Shown here piece by piece: positions 1 to 10,865 of a stretch of 64,000 bases of DNA. This DNA comes from Platerodrilus igneus (taxonomy: Eukaryota; Arthropoda; Insecta; Coleoptera; Lycidae): assembly GCA_036346225.1 (NCBI GenBank), contig JARFIW010001453.1, positions 62,001-126,000 on the forward strand. The letters run 5' to 3'. Positions within the stretch are counted from its first letter, which is position 1; every line of letters starts with the position of its first letter. The position numbers and the translations under genes were made by a program. The notes beneath the pieces are model-generated. The model was given only the letters and a program-made list of their open reading frames with translations. It made no database searches and had not been told where the DNA came from.

Positions 1-922
1 GCAGTGCGGGAGAATAAGAATTCTCTCCAATAAGAAATTAAAGTTTCATGTACGTAGCACCAGCCATTGGGTAATGGTCGAAATGTGGAACCTATAAAGA
101 CGATTATTAATTGTGGTTTAGAAAATAGTAGTTTCGTGGACTAAATAAAATAGCTTAGACTGGTTAATGTATATGGTTACATATTCTCGTACACATCCAC
201 AAACATCTGTTTACGTCCACAATGGCGATACCGGTAGTTTTGTTTATCAAATAGTAAGAAAAATACGTCAGGTGTTAGTGCGTGGAAGCCCATAGGATCG
301 TTGGATTCAAAAGAACGGTGCGTATGGTGGTCTCCGTTAGAATAATCGAAAGTGGTTAATCAATCGTATTAGATGTTTAAATAAGCGAAAGTGTAAAGGC
401 CTACATAAACAAAATTTAATTAACCGACAAAAAGTGTGCGATGTGCTACACTTATAAATAAAGTATGGAATGGTGCTTTTAGCGGCCCTAGCAGTAAAAG
501 GGTGACTGACTTTTCCAAAACAAGAATAGCAGTAGCGCAGAAGGGGTATGCATGTATTATACAGTTGCTGCAAAATATGTTAGTTTACGCGTAGCTCGAA
601 CGTACACAAATTAAATTTTAATCTATAATTAACTATGGTCGTAAAAATGGGAAATTAATGGGTAATTTTAATAGTGCTAAGCATATACTTTCGCTTGGTG
701 ATTCATTTGAAAAATATTCAAGCTACCTAAAATATGACGTAGAAGCTATTTAAAATTAAATTGTTGTAAGTATCCTGTAGACAGCAAGTTGGTATTTTCT
801 TAGTAATGGTTTAAAGTGTTTTTGGTTATAGTAGCACTGCATCTTCTACAGCACGACTTGCACACAATTTGTGTGCGTGTGCTATCACCCTTTGATTTTA
901 ATATGCACGCAACCCGTATAAC

Positions 923-1021
923 ATGGAAGACGTTTCCGATGTTTCTACTAACGGCATTCGCACCATCGACGATGCGAACCGGGTGCATGCATTGGCGCTA
1001 AATGTATTGGACGAGCAGTAA
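923..1021 (+). CDS. Short acidic reading frame, unknown
   Basis: A 32-codon frame starts MEDVSDVSTNG and ends at a TAA. A one-base shift would extend coding-like acidic and serine-rich sequence (DESSTSFG) to about 1120. The same sequence occurs inverted near 7930-8020 and again at 17354-17452. I recognise no family. It lies about 170 bp upstream of the zinc-finger gene and could be a separate small gene or a decayed upstream exon. The ORFs on the opposite strand here look like shadows. Confidence 0.25.
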   Translation: MEDVSDVSTNGIRTIDDANRVHALALNVLDEQ

Positions 1022-1192
1022 GGATTATGACGTCATTTAGTTCCCCGATGAATCCTCAACTTCGTTCGGTATCTTCGAAACCTTCGGTTTGCATTCTATA
1101 GGGCATAAAGCAGGTACGCTGGAGTAAATTCTTTAGTTATGTTAGTTCGCTTACAGTCAAGTCTTATAGTGCGGATTTTGTTTTGTACTAAA

Positions 1193-1962
1193 ATGGTATC
1201 TGCAAACGTTTTTAAGTGCAACTCTTGCGGTGCTTCCTATACCTGGAAAAATGCTCTCATACGGCACCAGAACAAATGTTGTGACGTAACATCGTCCACG
1301 GTTAAGCCGTCCGCAGCAAAGTACTTAAACTGTGGGACTTGCGGTATCGCTTTTACGATAATGGACAACTTACAGCGACACAAGGAAAAACAGCACGGTA
1401 TGTCATTAAGCCTTAAACGTTCAGCTCCGCCAGCTGTTAAAGGAGTTGTACGAAACAACCACGAATTATGTGTAAAGTATGCGATTTCGAAATGGAAAAG
1501 AATACGTATGCCGCACACTTAAGGAGCAACAAACATAAAATGCATCAGTTACCGCTACTAGCGACGATGGTGTAGAAATGGTTAGTACAGCGTTTAACAA
1601 CCGTATGGCTAGCTATCGCATAAATAACGCCAGTGTCGACGATGGAGTGCCCGAGTTTCTTTGGAAGCAGAAAGAGCGATTTATTCGATTAATTAATGAA
1701 AAAAGAATACAACATTCAGCAGTAAAAGTCTATTGCGAACTCTACGGCGTTTACACCAAAATGGGGAAGAGACTACCGATGTGAAATCCTTTAACACAAA
1801 AATGTGGTTATAACGTCTTCTAGTAATCTGGAAAATACGTACGAGGTCTTAAGCGAAACCATAAGAACAAAATCAGAGGAATTTGAAACATGCGGGTCCG
1901 GTTGGTCTTTGGAAAAGGTGCTCTATTTAGAAATAAATATTAATAAGTATGAACCGATATGA
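1193..1962 (+). pseudogene. Three-zinc-finger protein resembling the N-terminus of type-B polymerase-associated proteins, copy 1
   Basis: The chosen start is the ATG just before the first finger. Finger 1 is C-X2-C-X12-H-X4-C (CNSCGASYTW...) and finger 2 is C-X2-C-X12-H-X4-H (CGTCGIAFT...). Finger 3 (CKVCDFEMEKNTY...) is reached only after a frameshift near 1440. After further shifts come KSFNT, SGWSLEKVLYLEININKYEP and a stop at 1960-1962. From memory of insect genomes, the order zinc fingers, then 'SFNT', then 'SGW...LEININKY' is typical of large proteins linked to DNA polymerase B in virus-like or self-synthesizing elements. No polymerase motif follows. At least three frame breaks make this a pseudogene. 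The zinc-finger call is firm; the polymerase link is recalled, not computed. Confidence 0.6.
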
Positions 1963-2089
1963 GAAGTTCTAGGTTCAAAATAAAAAATTGTGAATATGTA
2001 TTTAGAAATGTGGTTTACAAAATTTAAACTGTATTAGTAAAATTGTCTGTAATAAAAAGTTTTAAGAATGGTTTTTAGATTTTCTTTTA

Positions 2090-2770
2090 GGTATAAGCTG
2101 CAGGAAAGTTATAATTTAGAGGGTGTGTGTAAAATGGTAAGGGGTGGTCCTGTTTTAAATCTGTTTACAGATTCGGATTCTACATAAAATTCTAGACTAA
2201 GAAGATGTATCGCATGACTAAAAAAAGTTTATAAGAACGGTCAAAAGTCGCTACAGGTAAGAAATCTTAAAATGAGGGTAGCTCTCTGGGGGATGGCGCA
2301 ATCTGAAAAATTCCTAGAGATTCGGGTAGCTGAGAAAATTCTAATATTGATTGATACCAAACAAGATAGGTTTATCTCGAAAGATGCGTTGGCTAGACAA
2401 AGAAAAGTATTTGTTAGTTTTGCTTATAAAGCAAAGAGCAAAATTTAGAGGTTTGAGAGCTTAAAGTGTAACTTTGTAAGGGATGGCCCGATTTTAAATT
2501 TGTTTGCAGATTTAGATTCTGCGTAAAATTCTAAGCTAACAAGATGTATCGCGTGACTAAAAAATGTTTAAGGATTGTCAGAAATCGCAGCAGGTAAGAA
2601 ATCTTAAATGGGGTAGCTCCTTGGGGTGATGATATCTGAAAATTCTTAGAGATTCGGGTAGCTGAGAAAATTCTAATATTGATTGATACCAAACAAGATA
2701 GGTTTATCTCGAAAGATGCGTTGGCTAGACAAAGAAAAGTATTTGGTTTAGATGTGGGAGCAAATGAGGA
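2090..2770 (+). repeat. 332-bp imperfect tandem duplication
   Basis: Two units lie head to tail with a 332-bp period (ttctaatatt recurs at 2339 and 2671). The last part of each unit is virtually identical for over 90 bp. The first parts are similar but diverged, for example around 'LNLFTDSD' and 'LNLFADLD' in translation. The same structure appears inverted near 6180-6860 and again at 18525-19200. Faint coding character survives but stops are frequent. A third, more diverged relative seems to lie near 16060-16150 and its inverted partner near 9240-9320. Confidence 0.6.
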
Positions 2771-2843
2771 TGCTCATTTATCTCGAAAGATGAAAAATTA
2801 AGATATATTTATCTCGAAAGATGAAAAATGGTTAGTCGAAGAA
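2764..2843 (+). repeat. TTATCTCGAAAGATG short repeats
   Basis: The motif tttatctcgaaagatg occurs near 2369, 2701, 2778 and 2808. The last two are only about 30 bp apart and both continue with aaaaa. They bridge the 332-bp tandem units and the iteron-like cluster and are present in all three copies of the region. Confidence 0.5.
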
Positions 2844-2861
2844 AACTATTTGGTCCAGATG

Positions 2862-2972
2862 TGTGAGGAAATGTGGGATTCTGGAGGAAATGTTACTCCA
2901 CCACATTTCCTCCTTATGGGGATTTACATGTAAATTTGGGAGGAAATGTGGGTTTTGGGAGGAAATGTGGCG
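2862..2972 (+). repeat. Iteron-like cluster of GAGGAAATGTGG, copy 1
   Basis: Within about 110 bp the motif (G)GAGGAAATGT(GG) occurs four times on the plus strand, starting near 2863, 2882, 2938 and 2956, and once inverted (ccacatttcctcc near 2900). The inverted unit with its neighbour can form a small hairpin. The cluster lies between the zinc-finger gene and the 3' end of the Rep-like gene, which are convergent. Direct iterons beside a replication-initiator-like gene could be origin sites; that is inference. Confidence 0.55.
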
Positions 2973-2984
2973 CCAGGATTGCTA

Positions 2985-4079
2985 ATTTTACTCTACTCGC
3001 ATTCCTTAGTTCGTCTTTGTTATCTGCCAATTTGATAAATATGTTTTTAGAATAACCTTTTAAAAAGTATACGGATTTAGTATCATCTTTTTCTGCAAGG
3101 ACAGCTACATAACTAAAAGAGTCTTTCTTACTAACCACAAGTGCATACAGCTTGTAGAACTCGGATGTATCAAAGTCAGTTCATCGACACATAAAATAAT
3201 CTTTTAATTCTTCCTCACTTTTTGTAATAAGATGTTCTTTGTCTAACACATCTTTGTATTGTTCGCGTATTGTCGCAGTGTTTTCCATGTAGTCCAACTT
3301 TCGCCTTTTTGCACCCATTTCCTCTAATTCCAGCTATCTTTTTCTCCCACTTACAGCGTATGGCGTGCATAATGGTGGAATTTCCTTTAGTATAAACGGA
3401 TAGAATTTACTACCAATATCTACGCGTTGGTGTACAATCTCTGTGCAAATGTTAGGTGTATTTATCAACCCCAATTCCGAAATGATTATTTTTTTTGGAA
3501 TTCTAGAATATGGTATTGCAGGTTGTGTAAAATATGTACTACCTGCTCTAATGTAGCACTTGTGTAAGATTTTTATTTTATCTTGGCTGGCTTCCTCCTC
3601 TACTATCTCCAAATAATTTACAGGTAAATAGTTAAAACTAAAAGCCGAAAGCACATACTTTATCAATTTTTCCTTTCCTCTGGTTTTTCGGTCAACTTAA
3701 TTTTCAACCCAATCAATTTCGTTGTATTGCTATTTTCCAATACACGTACAGTAGGTTATTATACACTAAACAGTAGCTACTTTGCAGCTTGTCTGATAGC
3801 TTACACCACATTTTGGCAAGTGGTACCGAGTACATTCGCGCCTTTAGGAAGTATAACTATCTTCCAATAAGGTTAAACAGTCTTTTAAGGGATTATACAC
3901 CTGTTCCGCACTGACATAGTTTCCAATTGTACAGTTGCATATTATCGCTTCCAATAGCGTAATACCATGTTCTTTGGCCAAAGTAGACGCGAATGTTTCT
4001 TAAACGTGCATCTGGACAATGTAAAAATCTAGTATATGATTTTCAAGTTGTTTATCAACACCAGGACTTGTTATCTTAA
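2985..4079 (-). pseudogene. Rep-like protein, 3' half, copy a
   Basis: On the minus strand the frame runs from the insert junction at 4079 leftward. The best open piece is 3334-3666, containing FNYLPVNYLEIVEEE, TQPAIPYSRIPKK and LSELGLINTPN-like motifs. A second open piece (2914-3138, SKKDSFSYVAVLAEKDDTK) follows after stops and may be the C-terminal extension or a second gene. Several indels near 3670, 3740 and 3990 break it relative to the better copy at 19767-20515. I recognise no Pfam-type family with confidence; the initiator idea rests on the 5' half (see 62923). Confidence 0.5.
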
Positions 4080-5092
4080 CACGGTTTCCTAACACAAAAA
4101 AAACATACACACCATTAGCCGCAGGAGTAACCGTATTTTACCACGACTAGACTCTGGTCGGTGAGGGGGAGTAGGAATTTGCACCAAGATACAAATAACC
4201 TAAGGTTGACACGGTGAACAAGTGTCTTGGAGAGCGCCACCTAAATCGGAACTGTTCGCCTCCCGCGAAATCAATCTAGGAAATTTCTCACGCAATCTGT
4301 AGATGCTTAACGGATATAAAACTCGACAACAAGGAAATACAAGTAACATATAATCGTTTAATGACACAACTTATGGTTTCTAATATTCATAGGGTTGAAC
4401 ATAAACATCAATTTTACATCATAACAAAGCTTAAATGCAAGCGATTGGGTTAATGAAACCAACCTACTTTTCAATATGTACCTTACACTTATTAGAAATT
4501 AAATGGCTGCAGTATATTTTCATTAGGTTCACTTTGTATAAATTTAAAATCAGTCGAACGCTGCTCGCGGCGGTACCAGCGCTTGTGCCTACGATTATGC
4601 AGATAAAAATATCTATCAAACGAATGTGTACAATAATTCGTTGGTTAAATTAATTCCGACGCACAACTGTTACAAAAATGATATTAAAATAAATTACAAT
4701 ATCAGTTATAATGTGAGATGGCTCTATAATGTTATCTGCAGGTGGAAAGCCAGCATGGATACCAGATTAGCGGCACGTACAATCAAAATATAATATGGAA
4801 AGATCTTACCAGAACAGGTCCTGAGCGCGGATATCGCATCTTGCAGGTACGCCTGAGTTTGTTTCAATAAAATACATGCATAATGTACCAGACTGAAATA
4901 CCAAGCACTACAAGACTGCAATCTACAAAGCTGTAAAACTGCAACCTGTAAACTGCAAACTACAGCTGTAAAACTGCAACCCTAAAATTTTGTAATTAGA
5001 TGTGAACACACCTACTATTTACTTTACCGTTTTGCGGTTCCTTTTCAAAACGGGCTTGTTATAAGAACAAAACTCGATGTTATCAACGAGTT
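4080..5092. other. Unassigned insert inside the Rep-like gene (first 1 kb)
   Basis: This DNA replaces the Rep-like frame after gttatct at 4073-4079 and matches 20515-21532. It has no convincing gene; the 72-codon and 65-codon frames here are low-complexity or shadows. Near 4905-4980 there is a short tandem run based on GTAAAACTGCAACC. It is probably part of a retroelement or another transposon whose other end is seen only in copy 2 (22553). Confidence 0.4.
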
Positions 5093-5095
5093 TGT

Positions 5096-5413
5096 CTTCC
5101 TCCTCTACTATATCCAAATAGTTTACAGGTAAATAGTTAAAACTAAAGCTGAAAGCACATACTTCATTAATTTTCCTTTTTGCCTGGTTTTTCGGTCAAC
5201 TTAATTTGCAAGCCAGTCAACTTCTTTGTATTGCTATTCCTCCAATACACGTACTGAAGTAAGTTATTATACACTAAACAGTAGCTATTTTGCAGTTTGT
5301 CTGATAGCTTACTCCACATTTTGGCAAGTGGTACCGAATACATTGGCGCCTTTAGGAAGTATAATTTACTATCTCCCAATAAGGTTAAATAGTCTTTTAA
5401 GGGATTATAAGCT
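5096..5413 (-). pseudogene. Rep-like protein fragment, copy b (diverged)
   Basis: On the minus strand this encodes YNPLKDYLTLL, LYFLKAPMYSVPLAKMWSK, YCLVYNNLLQYVYW and LQIKLTEKP, which overlaps the end of the copy at 62.9-64.0 kb and copy c. It is more diverged from copies a and c than they are from each other. Where copy f has a stop after 'EDS' this copy has a lysine codon. It is cut at 5413, where the frame runs into unrelated sequence and then a minisatellite. Confidence 0.55.
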
Positions 5414-5945
5414 TTGGTTTGTAGTATTGGTTTTTCATTGCTTCTGGTGTCGTCTCCAAATAAAGAATTAGATGCTTGGTGACTGTTAACTTTCGCTTTC
5501 CTCGTGTACGCCCAGGCACACCCCTGCCCATGTGCACCCCTACCCATGCGCACCCTGCCCATGTGCACCCTGCATGCGCGCTCGTGTGTGTGTGTGGATG
5601 TGTACGGGTATATGTGATCATATACATTAATCTGTCTAAGCTATTTTATTTAGTCCAAGGAAACTACTATTTTCTAAACCACAATTAACATTTTACCATT
5701 TCCCGATGGTTGGTGCTAAGTACATGGAAACTTTAATTTCTTTAATTTCTTATTGGAGGGTATCTTTATTCTCCCACTCGCTGCTGCGCAGTTGCATGTC
5801 CGCCACTTTTGGGAATATATGATCGATGTAGGTTGTAAGGCCCTCGGTTTTAAATGATCCGAAAGGTTCTTTACTAGGCAAATATACAATATTTAGCCGA
5901 ACCGCTTTGAATGTGGTGTACGCCAAGGTTACGAAACCCGCATTA
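5414..5945. other. Minisatellite plus diverged copy of palindrome-arm DNA
   Basis: Positions about 5505-5590 hold a GC-rich minisatellite of CCCATGTGCACCC-type units. From about 5594 the sequence is a diverged relative of 8751-9030 (the same order of motifs: gtggatgtgtacg, ctattttatttagtcc, ttgcatgtcc, ccctcggtttt). No gene is visible. This represents an older, separate copy of the element. Confidence 0.5.
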
Positions 5946-5972
5946 GTAGAGTAAAATTAGCAATCCTGGCGC

Positions 5973-6083
5973 CACATTTCCTCCCAAAACCCACATTTCC
6001 TCCCAAATTTACATGTAAATCCCCATAAGGAGGAAATGTGGTGGAGTAACATTTCCTCCAGAATCCCACATTTCCTCACACAT
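5973..6083 (-). repeat. Iteron-like cluster, inverted copy 2
   Basis: Inverted copy of the GAGGAAATGTGG cluster, close to the outer end of the left palindrome arm. All five motif copies are retained. The arm homology ends about 30 bp beyond it at 5946. Confidence 0.55.
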
Positions 6084-6974
6084 CTGGACCAAATAGTTTT
6101 CTTCGACTAACCATTTTTCATCTTTCGAGATAAATATATCTTAATTTTTCATCTTTCGAGATAAATGAGCATCCTCATTTGCTCCCACATCTAAACCAAA
6201 TACTTTTCTTTGTCTAGCCAACGCATCTTTCGAGATAAACCTATCTTGTTTGGTATCAATCAATATTAGAATTTTCTCAGCTACCCGAATCTCTAAAATT
6301 TTTCAGATATCATCACCCCAGGAGCTACCCCATTTTAAGATTTCTTACCTGCTGCGATTTCTGACAATCCTTAAACATTTTTTAGTCACGCGATACATCT
6401 TGTTAGCTTAGAATTTTACGCAGAATCTAAATCTGCAAACAAATTTAAAATCGGGCCATCCCTTACAAAGTTACACTTTAAGCTCTCAAACCTCTAAATT
6501 TTGCTCTTTGCTTTATAAGCAAAACTAACAAATACTTTTCTTTGTCTAGCCAACGCATCTTTCGAGATAAACCTATCTTGTTTGGTATCAATCAATATTA
6601 GAATTTTCTCAGCTACCCGAATCTCTAGGAATTTTCAGATTGCGCCATCCCCAGAGAGCTACCCTCATTTTAAGATTTCTTACCTGTAGCGACTTTTGAC
6701 CGTTCTTATAAACTTTTTTTAGTCATGCGATACATCTTCTTAGTCTAGAATTTTATGTAGAATCCGAATCTGTAAACAGATTTAAAACAGGACCACCCCT
6801 TACCATTTTACACACACCCTCTAAATTATAACTTTCCTGCAGCTTATACCTAAAGAAAATCTAAAACCATTCTTAAAACTTTTATTACAGACAATTTTAC
6901 TAATACAGTTTAAATTTTGTAAACCACATTTCTAAATACATATTCACAATTTTTTATTTTGAACCTAGAACTTC

Positions 6975-7741
6975 TCATATCGGTTCATACTTATTAATAT
7001 TTATTTCTAAATAGAGCACCTTTTCCAAAGACCAACCGGACCCGCATGTTTCAAATTCCTCTGATTTTGTTCTTATGGTTTCGCTTAAGACCTCGTACGT
7101 ATTTTCCAGATTACTAGAAGACGTTATAACCACATTTTTGTGTTAAAGGATTTCACATCGGTAGTCTCTTCCCCATTTTGGTGTAAACGCCGTAGAGTTC
7201 AATAGACTTTTACTGCTGAATGTTGTATTCTTTTTTCATTAATTAATCGAATAAATCGCTCTTTCTGCTTCCAAAGAAACTCGGGCACTCCATCGTCGAC
7301 ACTGGCGTTATTTATGCGATAGCTAGCCATACGGTTGTTAAACGCTGTACTAACCATTTCTACACCATCGTCGCTAGTAGCGGTAACTGATGCATTTTAT
7401 GTTTGTTGCTCCTTAAGTGTGCGGCATACGTATTCTTTTCCATTTCGAAATCGCATACTTTACACATAATTCGTGGTTGTTTCGTACAACTCCCTTTAAC
7501 AGCTGGCGGAGCTGAACGTTTAAGGCTTAATGACATACCGTGCTGTTTTCCTTGTGTCGCTGTAAGTTGTCCATTATCGTAAAAGCGATACCGCAAGTCC
7601 CACAGTTTAAGTACTTTGCTGCGGACGGCTTAACCGTGGACGATGTTACGTCACAACATTTGTTCTGGTGCCGTATGAGAGCATTTTTCCAGGTATAGGA
7701 AGCACCGCAAGAGTTGCACTTAAAACGTTTGCAGATACCAT
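6975..7741 (-). pseudogene. Zinc-finger / PolB-associated N-terminal protein, inverted copy 2
   Basis: This is the left-arm inverted copy of the gene at 1193-1962. It lacks one base relative to that copy near 7490, which puts the second and third fingers in one frame (KHKMHQLPL follows finger 3). The start ATG reads from 7741 leftward, and the homologous stop is at 6975-6977. It is still interrupted after finger 3 and before the SGW motif, and there is no polymerase domain downstream. Confidence 0.6.
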
Positions 7742-8989
7742 TTTAGTACAAAACAAAATCCGCACTATAAGACTTGACTGTAAGCGAACTAACTTATAAC
7801 TAAAAATTTACTCCAGCGTACCTGCTTTATGTACCCTATAGAATGCAAACCGAAGGTTTCGAAGATACCCGAACGAAGTTGAGGATTCATCAGAACTAAA
7901 TGACGTCATAATCCTTACTGCTCGTCCAATACATTTAGCGCCAATGCATGCACCCGGTTCGCATCGTCGATGGTGCGAATGCCGTTAGTAGAAACATCGG
8001 AAACGTCTTCCATGTTATACGGGTCGCGTGCATATTAAAAATCCAAAAGGGTGATAGCACACGCACACAAATTGTGTGCAAGTCGTGCTGTAGAAGATGC
8101 AGTGCTACTATAACCAAAAACACTTTAAACCATTACTAAGAAAATACCAACTTGCTGTCTACAGGATACTTACAACAATTTAATTTTAAATAGCTTCTAC
8201 GTCATATTTTAGGTAGGCTTGAATATTTTTCAAATGAATCACCAAGCGAAAGTATATGCTTAGCACTATTAAAATTACCCATTAATTTCCCATTTTTACG
8301 ACCATAGTTAATTATAGATTAAAATTTAATTTGTGTACGTTCGAGCTACGCGTAAACTAACATATTTTGCAGCAACTGTATAATACATGCATACCCCTTC
8401 TCTGCGCTACTGCTATTCTTGTAGTTGCTTGGAAAAGTCAGTCACCCTTTTTACTGCTAGGGCCGCTAAAAAGCACCATTCCATACTTTATTTATAAGTG
8501 TAGCACATCGCACACTTTTTTGTCGGTTAATTAAATTTTTGTTTATGTAGGCCTTTACACTTTCGCTTATTTAAACATCTAATACGATTGATTAACCACT
8601 TTCGATTATTCTAACGGAGACCACCATACGCACAGTTCTTTTTGAATCCAACGATCCTATGGGCTTCCACGCACTAACACCTGACGTATTTTTCTTACTA
8701 TTTGATAAACAAAAACTACCGGTATCGCCATTGTGGACGTAAACAGATGTTTGTGGATGTGTACGAGAATATGTAACCATATACATTAACCAGTCTAAGC
8801 TATTTTATTTAGTCCACGAAAACTACTATTTTCTAAACCACAATTAATAATCGTCTTTATAGGTTCCACATTTCGACCATTACCCAATGGCTGGTGCTAC
8901 GTACATGGAAACTTTAATTTCTTATTGGAGAATTCTTATTCTCCGCGCACTGCTACGTAGTTGCATGTCCATTCCTTTTGGAGGTATAT

Positions 8990-9714
8990 GCTCGTTATAA
9001 GTTGTAAGACCCTCGGTTTTACTTAACTACAATTCGTGAGACCCCTTTAATCTTTTTAATCGTATCTTTCTCGCCTACATTACAGTAGGACTTAACATTA
9101 CTACCAACAAATTCTAATACTGGACCCCCATTAAATACGTCTTTAATTTTCCTACAACTTTTGTTGACAAGTGTTATATTGTATTTAATATACGCGGGTA
9201 GTCACTCTTTTAAGATAAATATATTTTGCTATCAACTAATATTAAATTTTCTAGAACCCCAAATCTGTAAATAAATTATAAATAGAACCAACCCATACAA
9301 AGTTATACCTTTTAAAGACTAATTTTGCCCATCTTTATTTAACGCCATCTTTAAAACCCTTTTTCCGAGACATATGCTTTAACTAACCATTCCCTAGAAA
9401 TCTAAAACCGATGTGCCCGCGAATACCGCGTGGAGATAACACGTATACTCTGTCAACCAGGATAGAAGCAGAGGAAGGATTTGGAAGGTGGGCGAGAACT
9501 TAAAAATTATGGAATTTAAAAACTAATATATACAATAGATTTACAAAATCTATACAACTATCTTATATCTTATGCCCCATGCGTAGATTGTTGTACTATT
9601 AGGAATGATGTACCTTTTCATCTTCCCTCGATAAACTAATTTTATTAATAAGCTGCGTATGCAAATCGTATTTTTACTCGGATACATACGCAGACAAGTA
9701 CTCCACCAAAAAGT
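8990..9714. other. Non-coding palindrome-arm sequence
   Basis: AT-rich arm DNA without a convincing gene, paired with about 15630-16430. The frame at 15836-16150 on the other arm (RVLKMALNKDGQKLVFKRYN...) is the only coding-like stretch and resembles the start of the 332-bp tandem units; here it is interrupted. Confidence 0.35.
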
Positions 9715-9855
9715 TGGATGCTTGGTAACTGCTTCCGCATCCCTCGTGTACGCCTAAGCACGCCTGTGCCCATACGCACCCTGCGTGCACCCTGCCCATG
9801 CGCGCCCTGCGCGTGCGCACCATGCGCGCTGCCCATGCGCACCCCTCTGTGCGAC
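9715..9855. repeat. GC-rich minisatellite in left arm
   Basis: Short degenerate tandem units based on gcgcatgggcaggggt (complement on the plus strand), in otherwise AT-rich DNA. The open frames on both strands here (Arg/Ala/His-rich) are products of the repeat and not genes. The right-arm equivalent is at 15490-15625, with a different number and order of units. Confidence 0.7.
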
Positions 9856-10019
9856 TGCTATTTCGTGGTAACGTCACAGCCTTTTATAAATAAAGAACAA
9901 TGTTATATACTATTATAAAATGTTTATTCTGACATTATACATAACAAATTTAAAAAACAACTAATTTACAAACTGCGGAAATGTGCACAGGAAGTACTCT
10001 AAGATGTACAGCAACACCT

Positions 10020-10865
10020 ATCTACTCAGATGGTAAAGATGATAAAAGTTTGTAAAGAAGTTTTAGGATGCAAAACAAAAGTTTAATATTGAGGAAATGA
10101 ACTCTGCAAAATATAATGAACATGCTCGTCATAAACTATCAAATAATAAATGAAGCAAGTTCTATGGATTACAGAATTCTGAAGATGAGGATTCAACACA
10201 GGAAAGCAATAGTCAGGACACTAAAATACCGACGTATATTCACTTTAATGTGCATGGGCTGATTGAAAGACTGCAGTTGCTAGTTACTGTTGATTATCAC
10301 AACCATCGAGATATGCATAACCTAAATGAAATTATCTCTATAATATCTAAACTTCGACAAAAGGATTATAAAATAGAACGACAACAAAGTTAGATGGGGT
10401 AAATATTTATACATAAAATATTGAAATTGTAAAATTGGAATAGTCTGCATTTGCATTTTGATAAGTAAACATCGTAATAAGATGAGCAGGAAAAATTATA
10501 TCCTTAGATGCTATAAAAATTTTAGAAGAAGTTGTCAAGGAGATGAAAACAAGTTTATCAAACAATTCAACTAGCCAACATTTTGGAATGTCTATATGAA
10601 TCTCTGGTAAATACTAAAATAGTGCAGATAAACCTACATGATAATGTTGATGCGAAAGATCAGAACATAGACTCCAAGTCAGACGTTTCTGACAGAAAAG
10701 AAAGACAACAAATCGTATACTAAAGATTTAAATAAAGCCCTTGACGAAATAAACAAAGGATGGATTACTGGTTCAGAAGCATCCGAAATCTACAATGTTC
10801 CGCTACCTCTATACGAAACTCAGATCAAAAAGAAAATCGTGTGCAAAATTTGGATATGTATACTA
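10020..10865 (+). pseudogene. Gene remnant with a pipsqueak-type helix-turn-helix (left arm)
   Basis: Too broken to give one long frame. At 10152-10392 a coding stretch reads EDEDSTQESNSQD and then IHFNVHGLIERLQLLV. At about 10716-10830 it reads YTKDLNKALDEINKGW and then SEASEIYNVP. That is the pattern of the pipsqueak HTH motif (alternating L/A helix, G-x-(I/S), A-S-x-x-Y-x-V-P), a DNA-binding domain found in insect chromatin proteins and pogo-type transposases. Frame breaks occur near 10080, 10150 and 10680. It is convergent with the SIAH-like gene. The domain call is good; whether it is a captured host gene or a transposase is open. Confidence 0.5.

Larger units (their letters stand above)
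1..5092. repeat. Long direct repeat, copy 1 (of 16432-21532)
   Basis: This block matches 16432-21532 in the same orientation with only scattered single-base and homopolymer differences. It includes the zinc-finger gene, the 332-bp tandem duplication, the iteron-like cluster, the Rep-like 3' half and an unassigned insert. The match ends near 5092, where this copy joins another Rep-like fragment while the other copy continues into different DNA. Because copy 2 is the outer part of a palindrome arm, position 1 is probably also inside an arm. A recent duplication or an assembly duplication could both explain the near identity. Confidence 0.9.

Noticed and set aside
800..1001. Cys-rich minus-strand and hydrophobic plus-strand frames at 800-1001 (and 7935-8139, 17231-17432)
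   Set aside because: Overlapping frames on both strands without known motifs. The acidic frame from 923 is more gene-like, and even that is weak.
2862..2972. CRISPR-like array
   Set aside because: Motifs are 12 bp, spacing is irregular, one unit is inverted, and the sequence is eukaryotic.
4435..4921. Small frames in the unassigned insert (72 and 65 codons)
   Set aside because: Short, without motifs, and changing between the two near-identical copies at several residues without a coding pattern.
9645..9918. Arg/Ala/Gly/His-rich frames on both strands at the minisatellite
   Set aside because: Products of the GC-rich tandem repeat, with unit changes between arms; no conserved protein.
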